Position numbers and translations under genes: made by a program. Positions 23,051 through 30,474 of a stretch of 38,106 nucleotides of DNA are shown here, in pieces; positions within the stretch are counted from its first letter, which is position 1, and the number at the start of each line of letters is the position of its first letter. The DNA lies in contig CAAGGZ010000065.1 of the NCBI GenBank assembly GCA_900769545.1, forward strand, positions 1 through 38,106. Direction: 5' to 3'. A model generated the notes under the pieces. That model was not told where the DNA came from. It saw nothing but the letters and a program-made list of their open reading frames with translations, and made no database searches. Source of the DNA: Clostridia bacterium (GTDB lineage: Bacteria; Bacillota; Clostridia; Christensenellales; Borkfalkiaceae).

Positions 23051-24025
23051 ATGGACAGATTAATTATTGAAAAATATATTAGAGATAATAAACGTGTCTC
23101 AATTCCTGAAATCCAATTTAAATTCTCGCTGACTTATAAAGAAACGAGAATGTTGTTTCAGGAACTGGAAAACAAGAAAGTCATTAAGCCTGAAGACGAT
23201 ATTTATTACACGGTTTTATCGCAGGAGAAAGCAATTTCGCCTAGCGATAGAGAACAAAACGAACAAGAGGACGAAGAAGAATGGGTCTTCAACGACGACG
23301 AGGAAGACGAAGAAGAGAGCGATGACGAAGAAGAGACCGATGACGACGATACGGTGCTTTACGAACCAAAGGAAGTTTCGTTAGAAGATATCAAAAAGCG
23401 TCGAACGTTGGTAAACATAGTAACGTCGTTTGGGTGCAGTGGAGAATTTACAAGGGTAGGAGAAGAGTATTATTGTGCGTTAGGGGTTGTTTATCCGAAT
23501 GACGTTCCAATGACCTTTAAACTTTCCTATAAAGATAAAATCCTACTCTCCGATGATGGGTTAACGCATAAATATATATCGACTTATTTCGATATGGCCG
23601 ATTCCAACGTTCAAGAGCTTATAGAAAAAATAATGCAAGAGTATAACTTGATATGGATAACCGAGGGGCAAACGAAAGAACTTGCCATTCACATACGAGA
23701 TAAAGAAGGAGCATTCATTTCGTTTCTTTGTTTCTTTTCGGCGATTGAACGAATTAGCCACATTTCCGCCGAGAAGTGGTATAAAATCAATTCGGAGAAA
23801 GAAGAAGCGTTTTGCAAGGAAGAAACCCTCAAGATTTTATTCGAACAAGAAGCGACGTATGAAGCGGCGATACAAACCGCAAAAAATTTATATGCGCAAG
23901 CACAAGAAGAAGGGGACGAGTTCAAAAAGCATGCATACAAAACGATGGTTGAAATGTTTGAAGGGATAGGCTTTGAAGACTTTGAATATTTTAAACAATG
24001 TTTGCTTGAAGAAGAGAACGAATAA
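23051..24025 (+). CDS. Winged-helix protein with acidic linker and DUF1828-like domain
   Basis: A 324-residue protein. The first 45 residues (YIRDNKRVSIPEIQFKFSLTYKETRMLFQELENKKVI, residues 8-44 overall) look like the gamma winged-helix of FtsK, which reads DNA orientation sequences. A very acidic linker (about 70-105, mostly D and E) follows, then a domain with LLSDDGLTHKYISTYF that resembles DUF1828, and a helical C-terminus. It lies 14 bases after the coupling ATPase. A role in recognising element DNA for the ATPases is inference. Confidence 0.65.
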   Translation: MDRLIIEKYIRDNKRVSIPEIQFKFSLTYKETRMLFQELENKKVIKPEDDIYYTVLSQEKAISPSDREQNEQEDEEEWVFNDDEEDEEESDDEEETDDDDTVLYEPKEVSLEDIKKRRTLVNIVTSFGCSGEFTRVGEEYYCALGVVYPNDVPMTFKLSYKDKILLSDDGLTHKYISTYFDMADSNVQELIEKIMQEYNLIWITEGQTKELAIHIRDKEGAFISFLCFFSAIERISHISAEKWYKINSEKEEAFCKEETLKILFEQEATYEAAIQTAKNLYAQAQEEGDEFKKHAYKTMVEMFEGIGFEDFEYFKQCLLEEENE

Positions 24026-24035
24026 ATTATACTTC

Positions 24036-24063
24036 TTGACTTTTTTTGAAAATGATATATAAT
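24036..24063 (+). promoter_or_regulatory. Internal promoter
   Basis: TTGACT (24036-24041), 16-base spacer, perfect TATAAT (24058-24063), ahead of the small genes and ASCH cargo. A start of transcription near 24070 falls at the ATG of the 45-codon ORF. Confidence 0.6.
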
Positions 24064-24070
24064 TAAATAT

Positions 24071-24208
24071 ATGGAGATTGCTATGGATTGTTTTATGGGC
24101 GGCTTGCCTTTTGGAAGCAATGACGCGATTTCTGCATTTAAAAAATCATTCGGTTGTATGTATGCGGCGAGGTGTAATTATGAAACGGCAGGCATTTTTG
24201 GTTTATGA
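24071..24208 (+). CDS. Possible small ORF, 45 residues (41 from the inner ATG)
   Basis: Frame from ATG 24071 (MEIAMDCFMGG) or from ATG 24083 with GGAG at 24073-24076. It contains FMGGLPFGSNDAISAFKKS. No family recognised. It overlaps the start of the next CDS. The promoter at 24036-24063 would make the outer ATG leaderless. Confidence 0.3.
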   Translation: MEIAMDCFMGGLPFGSNDAISAFKKSFGCMYAARCNYETAGIFGL

Positions 24209-24479
24209 TAAAGCTCTAACGAACCTTGAAACCTGTGAATTTTATAGCTGGTTAAAGGGAAAAGGATTTATCGTGGATACCAATAATCCCAAAGGCGGTT
24301 TTCCCTATTGGGGATGTTCTTGGATTTATATCGACTTAAACAATAAAACCTTTTCTTTCGGTATGCCGGGGGTGGAGCTATTTGAAGCGATTGGCGGACA
24401 CTCTATAACGGTTGAAGAATTTAAATTCCTGTTTGAAATCTTTGAAAAATATAGCGGAAAATCTATTTTAGAGTTCTAG
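24180..24479 (+). CDS. Hypothetical protein, 99 residues
   Basis: A compact protein beginning MKRQAFLVYDKALTNLETCE. The middle is Gly/Pro/Trp-rich (GGFPYWGCSWIYID), and FEAIGGHSITVEEFKFLFEIFEKY follows. Not recognised as a family. The frame is open upstream to 24078, but ATG 24180 has a GAGGTG site at good spacing and a more natural N-terminus. It lies between the winged-helix gene and the ASCH cargo. Confidence 0.65.
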   Translation: MKRQAFLVYDKALTNLETCEFYSWLKGKGFIVDTNNPKGGFPYWGCSWIYIDLNNKTFSFGMPGVELFEAIGGHSITVEEFKFLFEIFEKYSGKSILEF

Positions 24480-24493
24480 CTTGGAGGTGCGTT

Positions 24494-24618
24494 ATGTTGT
24501 ATTTTACCAGTGATACGCATGGGGAGAAAGGACGTTTTTTCCGAAGAAAAAATGCCGGGTGAGAGCAAATGGATACGGGGAAGAGTTTTATTTGCTTAAG
24601 GGGGACATTGGATAAAAA
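24494..24618 (+). pseudogene. Metallophosphoesterase remnant
   Basis: A perfect GGAGGTG site precedes ATG 24494. The ORF reads MLYFTSDTHGEKGRF and stops after 22 codons. MxYFTSDTHG is the start of calcineurin-like phosphoesterases, where SDTHG holds the first metal ligands. The bases after the stop have no long frame; another frame reads EEFYLLKGDIG and then stops. The gene has been cut to its first strand, by deletion or frameshift, just before the ASCH gene. Confidence 0.6.
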
Positions 24619-25011
24619 ATGAAGAGAAGATTGGAGAAGTGGAAACTTGGAAAAAACAGGGCGGAATCAGATTATCTTTTTGAGCTTGTAAAAAAAGGTT
24701 TAAAGGTTGCGACTTCTTATTTATACGATGAGACTTTTGTTATGCCTTCACAATACAGTATTTTAACAAATTGGAACGGTACGGATGAGGTTCAATTAGA
24801 AATCACAAGATGCTATATCGTTCCATTTAAAGATGTGCCGGAACGACAAGCGATTAGAGAAGGCGAGGGCTTATGTACGTTGGAAGAATGGAAAATAATC
24901 CATAAAGATTTTTTCACGAAAGAACTCGCTGAAAAGGGCAAAGAATTTACGGAAGACACGTTGATTGTATGTGAAGAATTTTGTTTGTTCCAATGGGCGA
25001 AAAAGTGGTAA
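24619..25011 (+). CDS. ASCH domain protein
   Basis: A 130-residue stand-alone ASCH protein. The pattern W-x-LG, then LFELVKKGLKVATSYLYDE, a basic/acidic beta-barrel core (VQLEITRCYIVPFKDV) and the late segment GEGLCTLEEWKIIHKDFF with FTEDTLIVCEEFCLF are typical. ASCH domains are PUA-like folds that bind RNA or modified nucleosides; YqfB of E. coli is an N4-acetylcytidine amidohydrolase. Activity here is not assigned. The ribosome binding site is poor; a purine run (AAGGGGG) lies about 20 bases upstream. Confidence 0.85.
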   Translation: MKRRLEKWKLGKNRAESDYLFELVKKGLKVATSYLYDETFVMPSQYSILTNWNGTDEVQLEITRCYIVPFKDVPERQAIREGEGLCTLEEWKIIHKDFFTKELAEKGKEFTEDTLIVCEEFCLFQWAKKW

Positions 25012-25106
25012 AACGTAATTTTTGTTATTAAAATGCTTATGTCCGTTTTTGGTTCGATAAGGTAAATAAGCTTATTAATTTTAGCGGATATGGAAAGGAG
25101 AAGAAT

Positions 25107-25880
25107 ATGGAAAGATATCCAGTAGAGAGATTTATAGAAGCACAGGAAAGAAATTATGTGCAGGCACTGGCAGAACTTCGTGCAGGTAGAAAAGTTACCC
25201 ATTGGATGTGGTATGTTTTTCCGCAACTTCGCTTTTTAGGGCATAGCGATACGGCATATTATTATGGGATTGCCGACGAGCAGGAAGCGAAAGAGTATTG
25301 CACGAATTCTGTTTTGTATAGTAGATATATTGAATGTTGTCGGGCGTTGGAAAGTATTCAAGATACAAATCCCGAACGGGTTATGGGGAGTATAGACGCA
25401 TTAAAACTCTGCTCGTCTTTAACGTTGTTTTATATGGTGGATGAAAAGAATAAAGCGTTATATGAGAAGCTTATCGACAAATTTTATCGTGGCCGATGGG
25501 ACCGTTCAACGATTGATTATTTGGTTAGAAGAAGAACGGTAGACATGCGTTTAAACGACGCGCCGTTTCAACAGTTCAAAAGCGGTGATAAGACGATAGA
25601 AGTTAGGTTGTATGATGAAAAGCGACGCAAAATTCAGGTCGGCAATCGCATTTGCTTTACGCATAGCGAAAATGAGAAAATGCAAATACGGGCAAGGGTG
25701 GTGGCATTACATTGCTACAATACGTTTAAAGAATTGTTTGAAAACGTAGGCTTGGATGCTTGCGGATTTGGGGGATATAGCGTAGACGAAGCTGTAAAAG
25801 GTATGAAAAAGTATTATTCCTCGGAAGAAGAGCGAAAATGTGGGGTTGTTGGCATTGAAATCATATTTGCCGATGATTGA
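25107..25880 (+). CDS. DUF1810-ASCH fusion protein
   Basis: A 257-residue two-domain protein. Residues about 7-140 are DUF1810 (RFIEAQERNYVQALAEL, THWMWYVFPQLRFLG, SIDALKLCSSLTLF). Residues about 147-255 are an ASCH domain (MRLNDAPFQQFKSGDKTIEVRLYDEKRR and CGVVGIEIIF, overall). DUF1810 has no settled function. The fusion next to a second, separate ASCH gene suggests a shared substrate such as a modified nucleoside or RNA (inference). AAAGGAG precedes ATG 25107. Confidence 0.88.
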   Translation: MERYPVERFIEAQERNYVQALAELRAGRKVTHWMWYVFPQLRFLGHSDTAYYYGIADEQEAKEYCTNSVLYSRYIECCRALESIQDTNPERVMGSIDALKLCSSLTLFYMVDEKNKALYEKLIDKFYRGRWDRSTIDYLVRRRTVDMRLNDAPFQQFKSGDKTIEVRLYDEKRRKIQVGNRICFTHSENEKMQIRARVVALHCYNTFKELFENVGLDACGFGGYSVDEAVKGMKKYYSSEEERKCGVVGIEIIFADD

Positions 25881-25957
25881 TGAAACGAATTGAACTGAAA
25901 GAGACAATGTTGGATTTGGCCGAAAAAATGCATCTTAATAAGTTGCGCATAGAATAA
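25880..25957 (+). CDS. Possible 25-residue coupled peptide
   Basis: Starts in the TGATG overlap with the stop of the DUF1810-ASCH gene and reads MKRIELKETMLDLAEKMHLN then KLRIE. The overlap allows translational coupling. Nothing else supports it. Confidence 0.3.
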   Translation: MKRIELKETMLDLAEKMHLNKLRIE

Positions 25958-25976
25958 AAAATAATGGAGATTGGCA

Positions 25977-27431
25977 ATGGGAGAATATAAAATACCTTTA
26001 GAAATTTTTAACTGTGAAGTACACACGCCGTATGTAGATGAAATGTTTGCGGAAGAGACGAAATATATCATTCAAAGCGTTTTGGACGATTATGGTATCG
26101 ACGCGGAAATTTGTTCCGTGGCATTTGGGTCTATGGTAGTAACGTTTAACGTCATATTTGGTGCAAAAGTTTCGCCTAGACGCGTTTTAGCGGTGATTAA
26201 AGAATTTGGTTTAAGGACGGGAATAGACGGAATACGTTGCCATACCGATAGCGAAGGGGGCTTGGTTTGCGTAGAAGTGCCCAATAAAAAACGGGTATTC
26301 CCCGAGCTTGGCGAAATTCTTCAATCCTCGCAAATGCAGGCAGTAAAAACGGGCGAATTAAGAGTTGCATTGGGTAAGAATACGCGTAATCGTTCTACCG
26401 CTTTCGACTTATCAAAAATGGTACATATGCTCGTTTCGGGTGAGTCGGGCTCTGGAAAAAGTGTCTTTTTGAATTCTATCATTACAAGTTTGGTATATCA
26501 ATGCTCGCCAAAGAATTTGAGATTGCTTTTCATTGCGCCGAAAACGGTGGAGCTTTCATTGTATAACGGACTTCCGCACGCATTGACGGAAAAGCCTATC
26601 ACGGGACTTCGTGAAGGGATAGAAGCACTTGGTTGGGCGATTGAAGAGATGAATCGGCGATATTGTTTATTTGATGACAAGATACGAGAGGGTATATACA
26701 TTTCCAACATTGATGAATATAATAAGCTGGTTGAAAACGATGACGAAAAACTGGCAAAAATTGTGGTCGTTATCGACGAGCTTGCTCATTTGATATTGGC
26801 AAACAAGCCGGAGACGGAGAGCAAAATACAAACGCTTACGCAAAAAGCACGGGGGGCTGGGATACATTTGATTGTATCAACGCAACATCCTACGCCTGAC
26901 GTTCTTACCGGCGTAGTGAAATCGAATTTTCCTACACGGGTTTCTTTTAAGGTGGCGAGCGAAATTCATTCGCGTGTGATTTTAGATTTTCCCGAAGCGC
27001 AGCTTCTACTCGGGAAAGGAGATTATCTCTATTCGCGTCCTGGTGTATATGTCCCTGAACGTATGCAGGCGGCTTACGTGTCGAGCGAAACTGTTTTAAG
27101 GCTCGTGGAGTATGTCAAGACGAATTATGCGCTAGAAAAGGACGAAACGATTGTTCAATTTATTCAGGGGGGCGCGGCAAAGAAAAGGGAGAACATAAAC
27201 GGAGTTGAGCCCTTGTATGTCGATGCGCTCAAACAGGTTATACAAGTGGGGACGACGTCTATTACGATGATTCAAAGAGCGTTCGCCGTTGGCTATAATA
27301 AGGCAGGTCAAATCGTAGAGTGGATGGAAAATAACGGCTATATATCCGAATTCGATGGTTCGAAATCGAGAAAAGTTTTCATAACGATGGAAGAGTTTGA
27401 AGAAATGTTTGGGCAAAAGCACGCTGGTTAA
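25977..27431 (+). CDS. FtsK/SpoIIIE-type DNA translocase (soluble)
   Basis: A 484-residue ATPase: an alpha domain-like N-terminus (to about 110), then the RecA-like motor with Walker A GESGSGKS (155-162) and Walker B VVVIDELAHL (263-272). ARGAGIHLIVSTQHP and FPTRVSFKVAS follow, then a C-terminal gamma winged helix (about 415-475, SITMIQRAFAVGYNKAGQIVEWMENNGYI, residues within that span). FtsK-type motors pump double-stranded DNA. The four membrane segments of true FtsK are absent, as in plasmid and ICE relatives such as the Tn916-type coupling ATPase. ATG 25977 has GGAG at normal spacing. Confidence 0.9.
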   Translation: MGEYKIPLEIFNCEVHTPYVDEMFAEETKYIIQSVLDDYGIDAEICSVAFGSMVVTFNVIFGAKVSPRRVLAVIKEFGLRTGIDGIRCHTDSEGGLVCVEVPNKKRVFPELGEILQSSQMQAVKTGELRVALGKNTRNRSTAFDLSKMVHMLVSGESGSGKSVFLNSIITSLVYQCSPKNLRLLFIAPKTVELSLYNGLPHALTEKPITGLREGIEALGWAIEEMNRRYCLFDDKIREGIYISNIDEYNKLVENDDEKLAKIVVVIDELAHLILANKPETESKIQTLTQKARGAGIHLIVSTQHPTPDVLTGVVKSNFPTRVSFKVASEIHSRVILDFPEAQLLLGKGDYLYSRPGVYVPERMQAAYVSSETVLRLVEYVKTNYALEKDETIVQFIQGGAAKKRENINGVEPLYVDALKQVIQVGTTSITMIQRAFAVGYNKAGQIVEWMENNGYISEFDGSKSRKVFITMEEFEEMFGQKHAG

Positions 27432-27442
27432 ATCCGGTTCAA

Positions 27443-27643
27443 ATGTATCAAATGAAGTTGCATCTTAAAAATAAGACTCTCGTTTTTGGTCATTGGCCTT
27501 GTTCAGCCTTTTGGGCGAATAAAAATCCTAAAAAGTATGTTGAATTTGGCGATAAGGCTTGTTTTGAACCATTTACAACTAAAGAGATAATATCACTTGA
27601 TGCTTGTTCGCCGTGTCTAAAAAAGTTAACGTGGTTGTCATAG
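27443..27643 (+). CDS. Hypothetical protein, 66 residues
   Basis: ORF starting MYQMKLHLKNKTLVFGHWPC, with two or three Cys in a C-terminal pattern (LDACSPCLKKL) that could bind metal. No ribosome binding site; 11 bases after the FtsK-like stop. Coding is possible but unproven. Confidence 0.35.
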   Translation: MYQMKLHLKNKTLVFGHWPCSAFWANKNPKKYVEFGDKACFEPFTTKEIISLDACSPCLKKLTWLS

Positions 27644-27723
27644 AAGATTAATTATGAATATTGATAAATATAAAAATAAATAGATAACTAAATTTTAAAA
27701 AATTATTCAAAGAGGTGTATACG

Positions 27724-28503
27724 ATGGGAAGAATAGAAGAAAAAGTAGTAGCAGCAGTTAATGACGACTTAATGGAATATATTGTTGAAGACACTCGTGA
27801 TTTAATTCATACGTTTGAAAGAAAGATATTACAAAAAAAATATGATGTTTTTTCAAAGTTTGATAAATTAATGGAAAGAGTTCAAAACGTAATTGAATTA
27901 TCTTTTAGGTATGTTAATAATCCCGATAATACAATACCTTGCGACGTTGCATGGTTGCTTGTAGACCTTGCCGAATTAAAATGCACAATAAATAAGTGCG
28001 ATTATGAATTTGAAGAAGTTGATGATTTCTTTGAAGAACCTAAAATTGTTGGCGATTTGGGGATTTTTATTGCTGACACAGCATCTGGATATTTTATAGA
28101 ACGTGATTATTACTTCACTTTAGATGATATTGAGGCATATAAGAATAAAATCACAGCTGAAGATGAGTCGCGTAAAAATCAACTTCAAAAGAATGAGGAA
28201 GACCGTCAAAAATATATTAAAGAAAAGAAAGACTTTATAGATGCTTGGCGTAAAGAAAACATCAATAAAGAGTTTGATATTACCGTTTTATCGGAAGAGG
28301 AATTAAATATTTTGAAAGTAGCGTTAGAAATGGAATTAAAATCGATTTCTATTAGTTGGGTGCAACGCAAATTTGCAATGGGATATTGCAAAGCTGCTAG
28401 AATTATAGACCATTTAGAAGAATGTGGCGCTATATCTACTTTAGAAGAAGCGGAAAAACTTGGACTTTCTAAATCTGGGAGAATTGTTAAAATAGCTCTT
28501 TAA
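27724..28503 (+). CDS. Protein with C-terminal FtsK-gamma-like winged helix
   Basis: A 259-residue soluble protein. The N-terminal 130 residues are helical and unrecognised. A charged coiled-coil region (KNQLQKNEEDRQKYIKEKKD) follows, and the last 65 residues match a gamma winged helix (ISISWVQRKFAMGYCKAARIIDHLEECGAI, residues within that region). This is the third gamma-like domain in the element. ATG 27724 has GAGGTG upstream. Codon use is more AT-rich than in the FtsK gene, which hints at a different history. Confidence 0.75.
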   Translation: MGRIEEKVVAAVNDDLMEYIVEDTRDLIHTFERKILQKKYDVFSKFDKLMERVQNVIELSFRYVNNPDNTIPCDVAWLLVDLAELKCTINKCDYEFEEVDDFFEEPKIVGDLGIFIADTASGYFIERDYYFTLDDIEAYKNKITAEDESRKNQLQKNEEDRQKYIKEKKDFIDAWRKENINKEFDITVLSEEELNILKVALEMELKSISISWVQRKFAMGYCKAARIIDHLEECGAISTLEEAEKLGLSKSGRIVKIAL

Positions 28504-28526
28504 TAAAAAATGCAGGGAAGAATTTT

Positions 28527-28724
28527 ATGATAAAGAAAATACACGAAGTACAATCAATAATAGACACATCTCCGAAATATAATGATTGTCTGCTTCTTCC
28601 GATTGGTTTAACTAATGGAAGATGTAATGATTTATCGTTATCTTGCCGTGGTAGAATGCCGAATAATAAGGCTTTCTTAAAGGGCGTGATTTTTATTTTA
28701 GTTGCAATGAAGTTAAAATCGTAG
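28527..28724 (+). CDS. Possible small ORF, 65 residues
   Basis: MIKKIHEVQSIIDTSPKYND onward, ending in a hydrophobic stretch (AFLKGVIFILVAMKLKS). A GGGAAG purine run precedes the ATG. No family recognised. It is the last candidate gene before the recombinase on the opposite strand, and could be the broken end of a larger gene. Confidence 0.35.
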   Translation: MIKKIHEVQSIIDTSPKYNDCLLLPIGLTNGRCNDLSLSCRGRMPNNKAFLKGVIFILVAMKLKS

Positions 28725-28912
28725 GACGCAAAAGGGTGGATTTTTTATCCATAAAAACACTTGAAAACCAACATGTCATTAGCATTTTTATGAGTTTACG
28801 GCGAAAATAACTTGTAAATAGCGTTAAAACAGGTGATTTTACTTTATTTCAAGTATTGATAATATACAATTATTTTCAATTATTGTCAAGCCGATTTTTC
28901 GGGGACAAAAAG
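28725..28912. other. Gene-free junction beside the serine recombinase
   Basis: AT-rich intergenic DNA. It holds a minus-strand promoter directed away from the recombinase: TTGACA (28884-28889), 17-base spacer, TATATT (28861-28866). It would transcribe antisense to the small ORF at 28527. A short CCGA/TCGG hairpin lies at 28891-28902. An attachment site for the recombinase could lie here, but none can be proven. Confidence 0.45.
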
Positions 28913-28941
28913 AAAATCGCTAGGTAAAACCTAACGATTTT
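28913..28941 (-). terminator. Terminator built into the end of the recombinase gene
   Basis: Stem AAAATCGCTAGGT (28913-28925) with ACCTAACGATTTT (28929-28941), one G-U pair in the RNA, followed on the minus strand by TTTTCTTTTT. The last codons and stop of the recombinase (RKSLGFT-stop) lie inside the hairpin. Confidence 0.85.
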
Positions 28942-30407
28942 CGTGGTGCCCCAAGGCATTTCAAATCCGAACCGGACGGGGTGCAGTTGAGTTCCGAAAG
29001 GAATACTGTTTTTGTTCCGTCCTTGTAATTAAAGGTAAAGGTTATTTTGTCATCATAAAGGTATATCGCATTGATAAAACCATCTATTAACCTTTGTTTA
29101 CCTTCTTTCGTTGAAATATCCAACTTCTTAAATTTCTCTATTCCAAAGCGTATTTGCTCTTTCGTAAGGAAGGGCTTTTTAATTTGCTCTTGAATAATCG
29201 TTAAATCAAGTTGGCTCTTTTCTTTTTCAAGTTCCGCAAGTCTATCTTTCGTTGAGTCGAAGATAATCCCTTGCTCAATCGCTGTGATTATGTTTTTAAT
29301 ACGATTTTCAACGTCTTCTAATTGTAAACGTAATCTCGGTAAACGCGGATTTTCTTCGCCCTGCAAATCGAAAATCCTATCTACAAGATAATCAATTACG
29401 GCTTCGTCGTGAAGAATCTCCATTGCCTTTTGAACAGCTAAATCTTCAATCCACAACTTACGTACCGTCTTCTTATCGCAAGTATGCTTTTTAGCGTTTA
29501 CACATTTGTAGTAGCGATGAACTTCTTTTTTTCTTCCCGTTCCTGCTTCGCCAACCATAAGTGCGCCACATTTACCGCAGAACAACTTTGTAGTTAAAAG
29601 ATAATCATCTTCCGCTTTGTGACGGGCAGGTGCGTGTTTATTTTGCGCCATACGACGTTGAACACGCTCAAACAAGTCTTTGCTAACGATAGCAGGCACG
29701 GCATCGGGAATTACAATATCGTTATATCTAAATTCGCCTATATATTTGCGGTTCGTGAGCATATATTGAACGATATTATAAGACATTTTCTTGCCAAGTC
29801 TTGTCGTTATTCCTTTTGCGTTGAAACGATTTACAATGTCTTTAATAAGATAGCCGTCGGCATACATCGTAAACGCTTCCACAACGATAGGAGCAAGTGT
29901 TTGGTCAATAGCGTGTTTTTGTTCTTCGTCTATGTAGTAACCGAAAGGAATTTGCCCACCATTTACTTTCGCTTTTAATGCGTTTTCTTTAAGCCCACGC
30001 TTAACCTTAACGGAAAGTTCTGCCGAGTAGTATTCCGCCATACCTTCAAGCATTGATTCAAGAATAATACCTTCAGGACCTTCGCTAATGTTTTCCTTTG
30101 CAGAAACAACTTTAACGCCGTTCTTTTTAAGGATATGTTTGTAATGGGCAGAGTCGTATCTATCACGAGAAAAACGGTCTAACTTCCAAACGATAATCAT
30201 ATCAAAGCAGTGCTTGTAACTATCTTTTATCATACGTTGGAAATCAGGGCGATTATCCGAAGTAGCGGTCATTGCACGGTCTATGTAGTTTGCAACGACG
30301 TCCACGCCGATTTTATTTGCAAATTCCAAACACTCACGAAGTTGACCTTCAATGGATTCTTCACGTTGGCTATCTGAAGAATATCGCGCATATATAACTG
30401 CTTTCAT
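28920..30407 (-). CDS. Large serine recombinase
   Basis: A 495-residue site-specific recombinase of the large serine (resolvase/invertase) family. Catalytic domain about 1-150 has YARYSSDSQREESIEGQ with Arg8 and nucleophile Ser10, and VWKLDRFSRDRYDSAHYK. A recombinase domain follows (GQIPFGYYID to LTNRKYIGE), then a zinc ribbon (LFCGKCGALM, YYKCVNAKKHTCDKK) and a coiled coil (LQLEDVENRIKNII). Such enzymes integrate and excise elements at att sites. TAGGAGG precedes the ATG. The C-terminus runs into the terminator. An inverted repeat (30447-30465) upstream may be an operator. Confidence 0.95.
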   Translation of the reverse strand: MKAVIYARYSSDSQREESIEGQLRECLEFANKIGVDVVANYIDRAMTATSDNRPDFQRMIKDSYKHCFDMIIVWKLDRFSRDRYDSAHYKHILKKNGVKVVSAKENISEGPEGIILESMLEGMAEYYSAELSVKVKRGLKENALKAKVNGGQIPFGYYIDEEQKHAIDQTLAPIVVEAFTMYADGYLIKDIVNRFNAKGITTRLGKKMSYNIVQYMLTNRKYIGEFRYNDIVIPDAVPAIVSKDLFERVQRRMAQNKHAPARHKAEDDYLLTTKLFCGKCGALMVGEAGTGRKKEVHRYYKCVNAKKHTCDKKTVRKLWIEDLAVQKAMEILHDEAVIDYLVDRIFDLQGEENPRLPRLRLQLEDVENRIKNIITAIEQGIIFDSTKDRLAELEKEKSQLDLTIIQEQIKKPFLTKEQIRFGIEKFKKLDISTKEGKQRLIDGFINAIYLYDDKITFTFNYKDGTKTVFLSELNCTPSGSDLKCLGAPRKSLGFT

Positions 30408-30446
30408 TTGATTTTCCTCCTATTATTTCTATTTTACCACACTAAA

Positions 30447-30465
30447 TATGACAGTTTTAGTCATA
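30447..30465. promoter_or_regulatory. Inverted repeat upstream of the recombinase gene
   Basis: TATGAC and GTCATA separated by AGTTTTA, about 40 bases before the recombinase ATG and just after the stop of the 906-residue gene. A candidate operator or recombinase-binding half-site pair. Confidence 0.45.
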
Positions 30466-30474
30466 CTTTATTTT

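Noticed and set aside
23255..23355. GAAGAC-rich low-complexity DNA as a tandem repeat
   Set aside because: It encodes the acidic linker of the winged-helix protein; there is no regular repeat unit.
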